DNA of 64,000 nt from Pollenia angustigena (GCA_930367215.1 OV884059.1:32417882-32481881), one strand, 5' to 3'. Counted from the first letter of the stretch, positions 23,201 through 33,907 are shown. A program made the numbers and translations. Notes: generated by a model from the letters alone, not told the origin.

Positions 23201-26200
23201 AATTGCTTGTTAAGGCTAGTTTACATTATTATACTTTGTACTAATACATGTCAAAAAATCAAGTAATATGTAAAAGTGTGATAAGGAATGTAATGTGTTA
23301 TAAAAATGACAACTATAAAAAAAAAAACATCCCATACAACTCATTTCATCAGGGTTGCATTTAAGCAAAAGCATGTTCATGTGTAATAGTGTGAAGGCAA
23401 ACTGTTATGTTAAATAAAATTTTTTGACAGTCGCAACAACGTAAGACTTGTGCGGCAATGCAAACTAGCCAAACTAACCTTACCGACAGTTATTTTATTT
23501 TCTTGTTAAATTAATAAATTTATATATGTACATATGTACTCTAAAAAGGGCCGTTAATATAATTTCTTTAAGGATTTTTTGGGAAAAAATATATTTTCTT
23601 GCAGTTTAACCCCGTCGTATACATTTATGTTATATGCCGCACAACTTTTGGATAAATATTTGCACTATAATGTAACACTGGAAATACCTTCTAAAGACTA
23701 TCGGAATTGTCCACAAAATATGTTCAATAATATTTTTTATATGGATACCTTTTTACCACCGACAGAGAGGGTGAGTTAAGCGAATCATAAAACGAGGAAT
23801 TCAAAAAAACTAGTTTAGATTTTTTCCAATTTTTCTATTTCAGTGTATGCCTTGGACTTGGTTTATATCTTTGCAAATACAGTTATACGTAACATCCTGT
23901 TTACTAATGCTGCTGATGGAAATACAATTGCGTTTTTCTTTTATAATGGGCACAACCATATTTTGTATTTCTATAGGAGCAGCCACATTGTGGGCTTTGG
24001 GGCCTATTTATGAATATGGTTATACGTGAGTCAAATAAAAAAAAAAAAAAAACATTAGTTTTCAAAATGTTTAAGATACAAATTTAAAGATTTTTCGATT
24101 TTTAATTTAACTTTAATTTTTTACATTCAGAACATCTCTTTTGTATGAATTGGTCAATTTTAACTTAATGTTGGACAATATTTGCTTATTCGTTATTCCC
24201 CATTTATTGGGAATATGTTTGGGTTACATCATCTACAAGAGGAATTACAATATTAATTTGAATATATTTTTTGTCGTATTAGGTAATTAACATTTTATAT
24301 TCACCCTTATTTTGCATTTCGATTACTCACCCGCATCCATCTACGGAGCAACAGCAAAGTACAGCAAGTTAGTGTACCATACCGTATTTTGTTATACAGT
24401 ACACACACAAATTCTATACGAGGACACAAAATACAAAATTTTTTTTTTATGTTTGTGAATTTGTATACAAACGAAATATGGTACAAAACGATTGTGAATT
24501 GACGAACACAAAAACTAAGATAACTTACCTATCTTGTCTTCGAGTACGTGTAGTGTTTTTTAACGTTCGCGTTCTGTATTTTTTAGTGAACGCGTAGTGA
24601 ACTTTTTGCGTACGTGTTCCGTTTTTTTAATTGTATGCGTAGTGAACTTTTAATGTACATTTTTTGAGAATTTATTTAGCTCTGATAAGGGAATGACTGG
24701 AATTGCATTGAAAAGTTTGTTTCTTTCCTGGTTCCTTTTTTATGACAATATCTGCCTGCTTCTTTTTTGATAACTTTTATTTTTACATGAACCTCGATAT
24801 TGTGGAGATAAAGGAAGTGATGAATGCTCATATCAATTGAACAGGATTTTCTTTGTCATTTTTGTGGACGGTCACTAACTACACTGGTTTACAGCCAAAA
24901 AATACCAAGAACGTCACATGCCAAGATAAGTTAACCTCCTGAAAACGAAAACCGCTGTAATTTTTTTCCTAAGTACCGTTTTTTAGATAACGGTAGTTTT
25001 GCCCAGCCGAAAAGTCCGATCGAAATAAATGGCACATCGTTGGAAAGGTAATTGAATGCCTTTTCCGTCGGTATGCTGAAAATTTTTAACTGATATTAAA
25101 CGGCTGAGTAATGGCACCTCAAAGTATGAAAATATTGTCGTTCCACAAAATCCTTAATAAAAACTTTATTTTCATCCGATTTTTTTCAAATTACGCTTAA
25201 AATGTTGGTAATTAAATATACTATTTGGTTAAAAAATAAAACATTCCAGATATTTAATATAACGTAGAAAAAAAAACGAAATAAAAATTAAAAATTTTGA
25301 AAAAAAACCTAAAAAATCGGCAAATTTCTTATCAGATAGAAATTTGTAGCATATCGACGGAAAAGGCATTCAATTACCTCTTCAACGATGTACCATTTAT
25401 TTCGATCGGACTTTTCGATTGGGCTCCACAAGGGTTTGAGTGGGACCATACACCGAAAAACACAAAAGTACAGTTATCTAAAAAATGGTACTTAGGAAAA
25501 AAAATTACAGCGTTTTTCGTGTTCAGGAGTTCCAAATTAACTTATCTAGGCATGTGGCGTTCTTGGTACTTTTCCAAATTAAAAATTTGTAAAGCAATGT
25601 AGTTTTAGTTGTATATACAAAAAAAATGTATAATTGCAAAAATCAATATTGTCTTTAATTTTACCTAAATTCTTTTAATGCAACACAGTTTTTTAAACAA
25701 AAAAAAACAAAAAATCGAAGTTCTTTCCGTTAGTAAATAGACAACAAAAAAACGTAACTACGATCGTAATGCAGAATACATATAATCAAAAGAAAAAAAT
25801 TCAACAAAACGAAACGGAACGCAGAACATTAAAGTTACTAAACGGTTAAATTTCGACACAAAGCACAATTTCGATCCGAATAGAAATGCAGAATTAGGGT
25901 GATTATTTCATTATATTAGTATCTACTTGAAATCAAAGGAATTGTATAAAAAAAATTTACGAAATATCAGTAGTTTTACGAAAATAAATGCACTTTTGCC
26001 CATGTTTTGAAAATTGAAATCGCAAGAAATTTAAATTTAGAACCGGTCTTAGCTTTATTGTAAAAAACTTATTAGAACTTTTTAAAAACCGTGCGGCCTC
26101 AATCCTACAACAAAACAAAACCAATTGATATTTTGTTTGTGGAGATTGTCAATATGCTAATTCGGTAATACCCAAACACTTAAAAAAATAAGAAATACAA

Positions 26201-29200
26201 AATGTTGTTGGCGAATAAGAAAAGATTTAGAGGTGTCTTAAAGTGACTGAAATCCTGAATAGTGAATACAAGGAGAAAAAATGACTTTTTTGGTTAAGTT
26301 TATAAATTAGTCGAAATGAAGATACAATGATGTTGTCAAAAAGGTAAAAAAACCCAAAAGTGGTTAAGATATAGCCCAGTAATATATAATGTGCAATTAT
26401 TACTTGATCGAGATATTCTATCGCACACCTTAAAGATTTTTTAAATTAATTTCTGTAATATAATTATGTGTGTTCAGAAGATGTCAGTGTGTGGGATGAT
26501 ATGGATATTCTGATAACCCATATTAAAACCATTTATAAAGGTGCTATCAGACGGGATGTATTTTACATATGTACTGTCACTTTTCTTACCCATATGTAAT
26601 TCCGTATGTATGTCAAAATTTCCATTTTACATACGATTCATAATTTGTGCTATCACACCTGCTTATGTTTTTCCTTATGACATAACCTATAAATGTAAAC
26701 AAAAGCTGACTTTTGTTTACGTTTCAAAACAAACCAGCTGTTTTGTTTATGTGTTTATGTGTTCTAATCGAAAAAGTTACATATGTATTTCCACATGTAT
26801 TTTACACATGCAAAGTTTCATATGTATCACACGATGTGTACAACTTTTACAAATGGAAAATTTGACAGTACATACATATGTAAAATACATACCGTCTGAT
26901 AGCACCATAACACTCAAGACGGTTTTTATCTAGATGGCAATACTGCAGCAATGTTATACCTTGTTCACACGGACAGAAATATTCGTGTTTCGCTCTCTTA
27001 TTCCTGTTTCGCGCCCCAAACATGATTGAAACGACTTGTTTCCCCATACAAAATTTTGTGAGCGAAACAGGTCGTTTCATTTTGAAACAGGCTGCGAAAC
27101 AGAAAAAATGTACTATCATCTCCAATTTTGATAACATTTATCGTTAGTTTATCTGAACTAGCTCTCAAAAAAAAGCAAAACAAGAAAAAAACAAATAAAA
27201 ATTGATGTCTAATAAAATAAACTGATAATTATAACATAATAATATCAATAAAAGTGTTAAATAATATATGTTTAAGTTTTATTTACTTTTTTTATCTATT
27301 TAAAAAAAATCACACTAACAACACAAAAAAAATGTCAAAATGAAACAGGAATGAATCGTATGAACAGCATGTTTGGCAAACTAGTTTCAACGAGCGAAAC
27401 GAATGGTTTTTAACGTCGTATGAACATAGCATTAGACATCGTTGTTCAAACAAATGTTCAAACAAAGCTATTTATTTAAACAAGAACAAAAAATCGATAA
27501 CAGCTGGTCCCAAATTCATGTGTGCACGTAAAATTGTTGTTAGTTTGAACCATAGAACAACTACATAAATTCTCTAAAACATCCTGGTTAAGCCGGTTTG
27601 ACACGAGATATGTCATGTTGTGCCTCTTAACATATTTTCGCAGCATCATCAAGGCATTGGTTCTGCCAGGTACAATTGGTGACGACATTAGATTAACCAT
27701 TTGCAGCAAAATTTTGTTTTGGCATTCAAATGCAAGGCCGTACGGTTCCTGATATTAGTTAAAATTTTTCTATTTTTGATTAGAATATATAAGATAGAAA
27801 CTGGGAATTATTTCCTTCCGAAGGTAACTTTTATATTATATTCAACATTTTTAATTTTTCGAATTTATTCTATGAGCTAAATTTCAGTAGTGTATAAAGT
27901 CATTTCTGAAAAATTGAATAGAACTATTACAAAAAAGCTTTATAAAATACATAACTGAAATTTAGCTCATAGAATAAATTCGAAAAATTAAAAATGTTGA
28001 ATATAATATATAAGATAAATAAAACTTATTAACTTACCTTGCCTGGGTATCTAAATGTGGTCATTGTTCAAATTAATATGTCGAACAAATCATTTACGAG
28101 CATGCCATAGGAGTAGCATTTTCTGATAGCATGCGCCGTTGTATTTGAAGAGAAGTGGCATGATATGCATATTAGTACTTGAACAGTTTTTCCAAAAATG
28201 TGAAAAATTAAAAATTTCGAATTTCTTGAACAATCGCGAAAAATGTACATACATAGACTGTTTTAAAGTTAAACAAAGACCTACCTAGACCTTTTACTGA
28301 GAGATGTTCGTCAGCAACCTTGAAGGCAATGGACAAATCAGACGTTGATCTTAGGGCCAACAAATCTCTGATGGTTCGCGAAGACACTACGGTGTTTTCA
28401 AAAACTGAATCACTGTCGAGGAAATGATTCCATGTGAGTTTCAACAAATGAGGTGTTTAGAATTCACCTAAGCAGATTGGGATTGCAGTCCAGCACAATC
28501 GGGTCAGTAGGAAAAGTGCTATAAATTAAAATATGGAACAACCACCCTAAAAAGTTTATCATTTGGTACAAAAACTAACATAACTAGTGGTGGAATGCAC
28601 ATATTGGTATAAGACTATGCACAAACTCGTTCTATATGACAAAAAATCATACTGTTAAATCGGTCCATAATTAACGATATGCATCATATAATCCCCACTC
28701 TCGGAAAAAAACCTTTAGTGTGCCTAAAAACGTAACAAATAATGCTATTGTAATATATTTGATCCTCCACAGTTTATTATGGCTAGAAATCACGCTGTCA
28801 ATTTTCGTGATTATTAATCCATATTTTACCATAGGGCCTATATAAAACCTACTCTTGGAGAACAGTACGTCTAAAGCCCTAACAAATAATGCTATTTTTT
28901 AAATTTTGGTTTGTTACAGTTTTATATGACTAGAACTTACACTGTCAACTATCGTGCAGATCAATCCATAACTTACCATAGGCCCATATAAAGCATACTC
29001 TCGGAAAAAGCTGTAGAACGCGTAGAACCGTAAAGCTTTCAATCTGTGTTCTATTATAATAACATTTGATCAGTCAAAGTTGTATAAGACTAAAAATTAC
29101 TTGTTCAAATTTTGTGAAGATCAGCCCATAATTTACCATATGCCCCATATAAAAACCACTTCAGAAATATTCTAACTGTAGGTGGAGGGTATCAAAGATT

Positions 29201-32200
29201 CGTATAGATGAATATATAACTCTAACTTATTTTCTTTTAAGAACAAAATAACTAGGGTAAAGTTATTTGAGACTCATATACCTTTAAAAAAGCAGCCTAT
29301 TTTTAAAGAAATTCCCGCCAAATTAAATATTTAGCGGTTTTTACGTCCGATTTGGAGGGAAACGTTAAAAAAAAATTGGCAACAGTGGTCGTCTCACTAC
29401 AAACACATTTTAACAATGACATGGTCCATGCTTGCATTGCATCGGACCAGCCATCGGAAATTACTCACTATTGAAGTTGACCCACAAAGGTTCAGCATTT
29501 GGCAAAAGTGTAATTCTGTTTCTAACATTAACGATGCTGGAAGGCAAAAAGTGGTCGGTACAAATGCGAGCGTTTGCTGCCAGTTTTACACCGCAAATTT
29601 CACACCACTTATTTCTGTTCACTTCATCACTGGGTGACCGGAACAAAGTTCCATTCGCCTTATAATTTTTTTTTTTTGTACACTGCACAGTCAGACATTT
29701 TAAAAATAGTTTTAATATTTTAGTTGTTATCACAAAGTTTTAGAAAATATTTTTTTAATTAGTATTGTGGTTACTTTATTAAACTTTTTATGGTTTTTAA
29801 TCCAAATTTTTATTTTTAATTCAGGGTTAAGTTCATCAAATTAAATTTTCATTAAATTATTTTCAAAAAGAAAGGAATTTTACAACATGAAATTAATTAA
29901 AATTTATTCATAATTTTTCACTCTTGACTGACTCTTATTTGTTTTTTCCTGGAAAATCACTTAAAACTTAAATTTTTCCACAAATTTGCTTCAAAATCAC
30001 AATAATTTTCATTTAAATTAAAATTTTTCATAAATCAAAAATGTTTTTCACAAACTTTTTAACTCAAAATGGCGCGCACTAACCATAAGTATATAAACAA
30101 ACATAAACAACTTTTGACGTTTGGGTTTTAACTGGGGTATACAGCTGGCAAATATATGGGTCAACAAGTCTACCTTGAGTAGTTGTACCATGGTTTGAGC
30201 ATAGTGTTGGCTAGATTAGAAGGTGTGTAAAAGATGGAAGTTAATAAAAATATTTTTCCTTAAATATTCAATAAAATTGCTTTTCTTAAGCTGGAGGTCC
30301 AGACCACGCGTTTTCGCCTCCATGCAGCGCATGCTTTTCTAACCTTAGTGCTGGTTCACACACGTCAAGTTTGACTCGTCAAGTCTTGAGTTTTTGGGAG
30401 AGAGGGGAAAAGAAATGGCATTCTCTTTTCCCCTCTCTCCCAAAAACTCAAGACTTGACGATTTAAACTTGACGTGTGTGAACCAGCACTTACTTGCGTT
30501 TTACGTTTCAAGTTACATGCAACGCTTTTTATGCAGCAGCAGCACAAGTAAAAATAAAATTTAATTTGTCAAAATCAGCTGATTTGTTCGAACGCTGCTT
30601 GTGACGCATGCAAAAGTAGAAAGTAAACCTACTTTTCGCCTCAAGGCATCTACGCTTTTGTGCATGAAACTTACTACGTTTAACTACACAGATTCTACTT
30701 TTTTGACAGCTGCGTATGCTGCGAAAAAGCGAGTAACGCGTGGTGTGGACCTCCAGCTTTAAAGTTGTGTAAAAACGGAAACAAATTTTGTTTTTGTTTG
30801 TGGTTATTCAAAACCGTGTAAAACCAAATTGGGTGTTAAGCTACCTAAAAGTCGTATTTTTGTTCGCTCAGGGTGTGTGTGAAACGGTAGCAAAGTACTC
30901 ATGAAAGTAATATTTTGACACTGTTGAGGTGAATGAAGTTTCACTTGCCCTAGGGGCTAGTATAAATTTTGACATAAGCGTAGAAATTCTTGACAATTTT
31001 AATTCACCATAAAACTTTGTACGGTTTCACACACACCTCATTACAAAAAAATTTTCTAACTTTAAAGGCGAGCATATACAATTTTTATTATAATTGTTTT
31101 ATTTTTTGTTTTAAAGGTGCATCTAACAGTTATAAATTTTTACGAGAATCAGTTTAATTCATCGCTTTTAATTTTATGTGAAAATCTTTAACATTTCAAT
31201 TTTCGAAGCATGGTCGAGTTATTTACATTCATACATATTCCAGTGAAAAAAATTGGCACCAAACAAGGCGAATTCACAGCAGGTGACCTTTACTTGCTAC
31301 GTAACTAACCATATGTCAAAATGGTATATCGTTCTGGTGGTTCTTGGAAATCTTGTATAAATTCTATAATTTTCACTTAGATATATGAAATTTAAAACGT
31401 TTTTAAATTATTACATTTCAAAACACACAATTTAAAATTTTAAACAAATTGAAATGTGACAGCATATATTTTTGACTCACAGCCAAGGCGAATTTACACC
31501 AGGTGATCTTATCTTGTGTTTACCTTGTGTCAAAATGGTATACCTTTCTGGTGGTTCTGGGGAATCTTTACCAAAATCTTTAATTTTCGCTTAAAATTAT
31601 GAAATTGAAAATTTTTTTAAGTTATTACATTTCAAAACACACAATTTAAAATAAAAAACTAAATTAAATATGTGTTTGAATTTTTGACACAACGTTAAAG
31701 TTTTATTACAGTGCTGTACAAGTTTTCAAAATAAAACTACCTTGTAAGAATTCGCCTTGCTCACAGCTAATTTGTTTAATACAGTGTTGTATTATGTTGA
31801 CATACCGTTAAAGTATTTTAGAGTGTTGTATCCGTTTTCAAAATAAGATCACCCTGTAAGAATTCGCCTTGGCACCAATAATTGTCTTTAAAATAAAGAG
31901 TTTGCGCATAATTTTTGCAATTTCTTTTTTTAACTAGTCCTTTGTTTGAAATAAAGGATTCAAGAGAAGATCATTAAATTTTAATTTTCCAGGTTGGTTG
32001 GTCTCTATAACACTGCTTGCGTTCTATATTTTTGGTCTGAATTTAATTTTTCAGTACATAAATAAGTTAGCAAAAGCATTTGTAATTATAACAACCCATA
32101 TAATTTGGTGCTGCATTCTTTTTTGGACCGTTGTGTCGGCCATGTCTACTAATGGAGGTAAGTTGATTAAAAAGATATTTAAATTTTTTTATAATAAAAA

Positions 32201-33495
32201 GATTTCTGTAAAGGCTTGTGAATCATAAGATCTCAACCGAAATGAGCTACCAGTATGTTTTTTTTACAATTTGTCGCAAACATTACACATTGGTCTATCA
32301 ATAAGAACAACTTAGGTAAAATAGCAAACCTATTTGATACGTTGTCAATAAAAAATAAGCCAAATTGTTAAAGAAAATATAAGTAAAACAAGTAAGAAAG
32401 TACAGTCGGTCAAGCCCGACCATATGATACCCTACACCACAATACTTAAAAACACATCATGCTTATGTGTCCATGTAAATATGGATTTATCTATGTTTAT
32501 AAACTTCATGAAAATCGGTTTGAAAGTTTGTGAGAGGCAGAAATTGCCCCCTGCCTCCCCTTGTGGTCCTATTTTTTAAAAACTGTGTACCTAATGTGTC
32601 CCTATAGATATGGATCTATCTATGCTTTAAATTTCATTAAAATCGGTTTGAGAGGAAGAAATTGCCCCTATCTCCCCTCGTAGTCCGATTTTTTAAAAAT
32701 TTATACATTATGTGTCCATATAGATATGGTTTTATCTATGTTTTAAATTTCATTAAAATCGGTTTGATAGTTTCTGAGAGGAAGAAATTTCCCCCTATCT
32801 TCCCTCGTGGTCCTACGATTCGGCCCATTTTCAATAGGCTTGGTCCTTGTGCCAATAAAAACCTATGACCAAAATTTTATCAAATTATCTCCTAAATTGC
32901 GACCTGTACTTTGCGCACAAGGTTACGTGGACAGCCAGACAGCCAGCCGGACGAACATCGTTAGATCGACTCAGAAATTGATTCTGAATAGATCGGTATA
33001 CATACTTTACGGTGGGTCTAGGACCACTATTTTAAGGCGTTACACACATCAGCACAAATGATTAATACCCTCTCCACTATTGTGGTGTGGGTATAAAAAT
33101 TATGATAAGGCTTTCAAACGATTTTTTCTATACAATTTAGAAACTCAATACAATTTTTCTGATTTTTTTAGATTTTATTTATAAAGTTTTGAGCTTCAAA
33201 TACGCTCATGCCTTTGAAAAGCTGACACCAATTAATTTAATCATTACGCCCATTATAATACGTCTACAAGTTTTTACAGCCGATGTTCCCATATATTGGT
33301 CAACAGGACAAACAGTGGGTATTTAATGGAATAAATTGCATATACAAAGTAGTTCAATTAAACCTTTTATAATTTTAGTTAAGTGTCTTTATTGGCTGTT
33401 ATCTAATGATCCATGTATGTACATTAATGCTCTACATTTTACTTGATGGACCACTTAAGGCGGCTCTTGAATATCTACTTGGAAATAATTTATAG
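17257..33495 (+). CDS. NRF-6 family membrane acyltransferase, 5' exons not found
   Basis: Ten exons join in phase: 17257-17438, 17499-17731, 17807-18092, 18163-18270, 23605-23770, 23844-24025, 24131-24282, 31993-32157, 33172-33314 and 33379-33495 (TAG). All introns are GT-AG. The 577 residues match nose-resistant-to-fluoxetine-6-like proteins, which have an N-terminal cysteine domain and a C-terminal acyltransferase-3 membrane domain. Exon 1 carries the end of the cysteine domain (MICFPKSCTN). A membrane segment follows (TIICGSILIHLTVCIA). Then come YFLINGANLSYEFF (family F-F-x-x-S-G block), SLTPSY, CMPWTWFISLQIQLY, and many hydrophobic helices ending in LDGPLKAALEYLLGNNL. The putative catalytic His could be that in WFHLASEY. 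C. elegans relatives act in lipid or drug transport across epithelia; substrates are generally unknown. No signal peptide or upstream exon is visible, so the 5' end is lost, far upstream, or too diverged. Introns 4 and 7 are swollen by transposons. Confidence 0.85.
18679..19767. mobile_element. Small MITE (~120 bp) split by a CAAGGCGAATTC element
   Basis: The ends 'gggcctgtttctcaa' and, reversed, 'ggcccagtttctcaa' rejoin once 18725-19692 and one target copy are removed. Lies in intron 4 of the NRF gene. Confidence 0.6.
18725..19692. mobile_element. CAAGGCGAATTC family element, long copy
   Basis: Begins 'caaggtgaattcaacaaggt' and ends 'gttgaattcgccttg'. A perfect 8-bp duplication agtaaaat flanks it (18717-18724 and 19693-19700). 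At 968 bp it is the longest of four family members here (others at 31264, 31484 and 50867). It also contains internal inverted segments such as 'ccgagttgtcaaaat' (18780) against 'attttgacaactcgg' (19591). Confidence 0.8.
19768..20512. other. Intronic DNA of the NRF gene
   Basis: 'tacccaacaaacaaataac' near 19811 resembles a CCCAGCAAACA-type terminus. An inverted pair 'cacaaggtagactcatt' / 'aacgagtctaacttgtg' (20281 and 20438) suggests a decayed MITE. Not coding. Confidence 0.4.
20513..21016. mobile_element. pogo/Tigger-like MITE
   Basis: Termini 'cagtcaaatcccgataattc' and reverse complement 'cagtagagtcccgataattc', each bordered by TA. The interior repeats 'aattcgtaa' and 'taaatcgtaa' many times. 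CAGT-starting ends, 'ataattcg' repeats and TA targets are hallmarks of pogo-group elements. The 110-codon frame at 20850 starts in the element and reads through its end, so I do not treat it as a gene. Confidence 0.8.
21238..21420. mobile_element. 183-bp MITE with perfect 30-bp inverted termini
   Basis: The left 21238-21267 and right 21391-21420 ends are exact reverse complements, starting 'aaggctcagttagccgggag'. A second copy is at 33908-34092, with the same interior ('gagacgtaacatctta'). Confidence 0.9.
21421..21690. mobile_element. MITE with 'gttcatacggctc' termini
   Basis: Left 'cagtctgagttcatacggct' pairs with right 'agccgtatgaacacagacta' over about 35 bp. A deleted relative sits at 22848-22935, which lacks the block after 'ggctcatgtc'. 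Directly abuts the previous MITE. Confidence 0.75.
21691..22460. repeat. Long inverted-repeat element plus tandem half-copy
   Basis: The outer ends 'taataaatcactgatggctt' and 'accatcagtgatttattag' frame an element of about 465 bp with ~180-bp arms. Its right part (21859-22156) is then repeated directly as 22159-22457 with a few percent divergence. The unit contains 'gctaaa(g/a)aatcagagcaagt' and 'ttgggcgtttaaact'. Such partial duplication could come from unequal exchange or replication slippage at the palindrome. Confidence 0.8.
22736..22935. repeat. Two truncated MITE pieces
   Basis: 22736-22771 is the end of the CCCTGCAAATAA family ('attatttgcaggg' then TA). 22848-22935 is an internally deleted piece of the 21421-21690 family. 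Confidence 0.6.
22936..23209. other. Intronic DNA, no feature recognised
   Basis: AT-rich intron 4 sequence with nothing supportable. Confidence 0.35.
23210..23473 (-). mobile_element. GGCTAGTTT MITE, copy 1
   Basis: Inverted ends 'ggctagtttacatt' and 'ggctagtttgcatt'. The interior, read on the minus strand, aligns with 55480-55765 on the plus strand ('acaagtcttacg', 'aatgcaaccctgat', 'gtatgggatgt'). Confidence 0.65.
24283..24896. other. Start of NRF intron 7, no feature recognised
   Basis: AT-rich, with a few 'acgcgtagtgaac' and 'acgtgtagtg' phrases repeated near 24547-24650. Not coding. Confidence 0.35.
24897..25574. mobile_element. Foldback element with ~190-bp arms
   Basis: Left 24897-25080 and right 25340-25574 pair over nearly their whole length ('taccaagaacg(t/c)cacatgcc', 'aattgaatgccttttccgtc'), with about 85-90% identity. 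The 101-codon frame at 25297 lies along the right arm and is not a gene. Confidence 0.8.
25575..26538. other. Intronic DNA, no feature recognised
   Basis: AT-rich, with runs of A. Confidence 0.35.
26539..26907. mobile_element. MITE with ~40-bp termini, TAA-flanked
   Basis: The termini around 'ggtgctatcagacgg' pair over about 40 bp. TAA occurs just outside each end. The 130-codon frame at 26541 is rich in Cys/Phe/Tyr because it translates the 'acatatgta' repeats; I reject it as a gene. Confidence 0.75.
26957..27431. mobile_element. PIF/Harbinger-like MITE with TTA duplication
   Basis: 'taccttgttcacacgg' at the left, and 'tgctatgttcatacgacg' on the reverse strand at the right. TTA at 26954-26956 and 27432-27434. 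'gtttcgctc' and 'gaaacagg' motifs recur in both halves. Confidence 0.7.
27836..28008. repeat. Hairpin with ~50-bp near-perfect arms
   Basis: 'ttcaacatttttaatttttc' through 'gctaaatttcagt' (27836-27893) is mirrored at 27955-28008. It interrupts the P-type transposase remnant. Confidence 0.8.
28458..29240 (-). repeat. Dispersed repeat 'gctgtgccgaat' family, reversed and truncated
   Basis: The right end, read on the minus strand, is 'cgaatctttgataccctcc', as in other copies. Three or four phrases of 'gtgaagatc(a/g)(g)cccata(a)tttacc' recur about every 150 bp. It splits the THAP part from the rest of the P-type remnant. Confidence 0.6.
29389..29455 (+). repeat. CCCTGCAAATAA MITE fragment
   Basis: 'gtcgtctcactacaaac' to 'cttgcattgcatcggaccag' equals 2170-2231 of the full copy. 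It is cut off where the P-type remnant begins. Confidence 0.75.
29757..29930 (-). mobile_element. SINE 3' tail fragment
   Basis: Matches 12940-13095 from 'aattagtattgtggtta' to 'ttttacaacatga'. The tRNA-like head is absent. It shows that the SINE terminus at 12940 is a true family boundary. Confidence 0.65.
29931..30288. other. Intronic DNA, no feature recognised
   Basis: AT-rich, not coding. Confidence 0.35.
30289..30758. mobile_element. AGCTGGAGGTCCA MITE with TTA duplication
   Basis: Termini 'agctggaggtccagaccacg' and reverse complement with one change, flanked by TTA. Internally it repeats 'gcatgc' and 'tttacgttt' motifs. Hosts the 142-bp hairpin element at 30348-30489. Confidence 0.8.
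30348..30489. mobile_element. 142-bp hairpin MITE, copy A
   Basis: Almost entirely one palindrome. 'gtgctggttcacacacgtca' mirrors the right end, with a short loop around 'gaaatggcattct'. TTA lies on both sides (30345-30347 and 30490-30492). Copies B and C are the same length. Inserted inside another TTA-type MITE. Confidence 0.9.
30869..31040. mobile_element. MITE with 'gtgtgtgtgaaac' termini
   Basis: Left 'gggtgtgtgtgaaacggtag' pairs with right 'acggtttcacacacacct'. About 172 bp, non-coding. Confidence 0.6.
31264..31871. mobile_element. CAAGGCGAATTC element, outer copy
   Basis: Termini 'caaggcgaattcacagcagg' and 'tgtaagaattcgccttg'. The flanks are gcaccaaa and gcaccaat (7 of 8 equal). A second, independent member of the same family sits inside it at 31484-31759. 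Confidence 0.85.
31484..31759. mobile_element. CAAGGCGAATTC element, inner copy (self-nested)
   Basis: 276 bp, with a perfect 8-bp duplication ctcacagc at 31476-31483 and 31760-31767. Left 'caaggcgaatttacaccagg', right 'cttgtaagaattcgccttg'. Its sequence parallels that of the outer copy ('caaaatggtata(c/t)c(t/g)ttctggtggtt'). Confidence 0.9.
32388..33095 (+). repeat. Dispersed repeat 'aacaagtaagaaag' subfamily
   Basis: Starts 'aaaacaagtaagaaagtaca' with 'gtcggtcaagcccgaccata'. Ends 'ccactattgtggtgtgggta' then 'taaaaa'. The segment 'tccatatagatatgg..ttatct' repeats three times, about 120 bp apart. Lies in NRF intron 8; a relative is at 47659-48345. Confidence 0.65.
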
Positions 33496-33907
33496 GAAGT
33501 ACACACACTTGTTAAAAAAAGTAACAATAGTAATATTAAACAACAATTTTACTATTGCCTGTGAAAAGTGTTTAGGAAGCAGTTACGTACAGTTACTTAC
33601 ACTATACGTGGGACACCTGATAAAAACAATTAGCTTACATACACTGGGATAATTTTATATGAATTATACATAAAGTACATTAAACAAAAATTCTTAAATT
33701 AAACAAACTGATCTGCAAGGAAAGAATTATTAACTAAATTTAGCTTGATTCTCTTCCAAGTCAAAAATTTCTTGGTTTTAACTTATTTTGTTCTTATATT
33801 GTAAAATTTTCAAAAAAAAAAAAAAAAAAAAAAAATATTTTGCTTAAACCAATGGTGGGCGGGCGCTCCATAGCACAATTGTGCTGAGAGGTTTTACACG
33901 TATTCTA
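33496..33907. other. NRF 3' flank
   Basis: The 3' UTR probably lies here. 'aattaaac'-type AT-rich sequence and a run of about 25 A at 33811-33835 are present, but no canonical AATAAA could be singled out with confidence. Confidence 0.35.

Larger units (their letters stand above)
27476..29667 (-). pseudogene. Broken P-type (THAP9-like) transposase
   Basis: Four minus-strand pieces occur in the family's order. 29667-29461 is a THAP DNA-binding domain: LFRSPSDEVNRNKWCEICG, then ARICTDHF with the Cys/His pair, then LLPNAEPLW. The first Cys is kept (MSDCAV) but the second expected Cys is replaced. 28447-28285 resembles the catalytic C-terminal half (SSRTIRDLLALRSTSDLSIA, then AFKVADEHLSVKGLG) and ends at a good donor. 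28160-28070 continues with SSNTTAHAIRKCYSYGM. 27709-27476 has TYLVSNRLNQDVLENL, the family's NRLxQDxLEN block. A dispersed repeat (28458-29240) and a hairpin (27836-28008) interrupt it. It cannot be active. It lies in NRF intron 7, on the opposite strand. Confidence 0.75.

Noticed and set aside
26541..26933. 130-codon open frame
   Set aside because: It begins inside a MITE, crosses both inverted termini and encodes mainly translated 'acatatgta' repeats.
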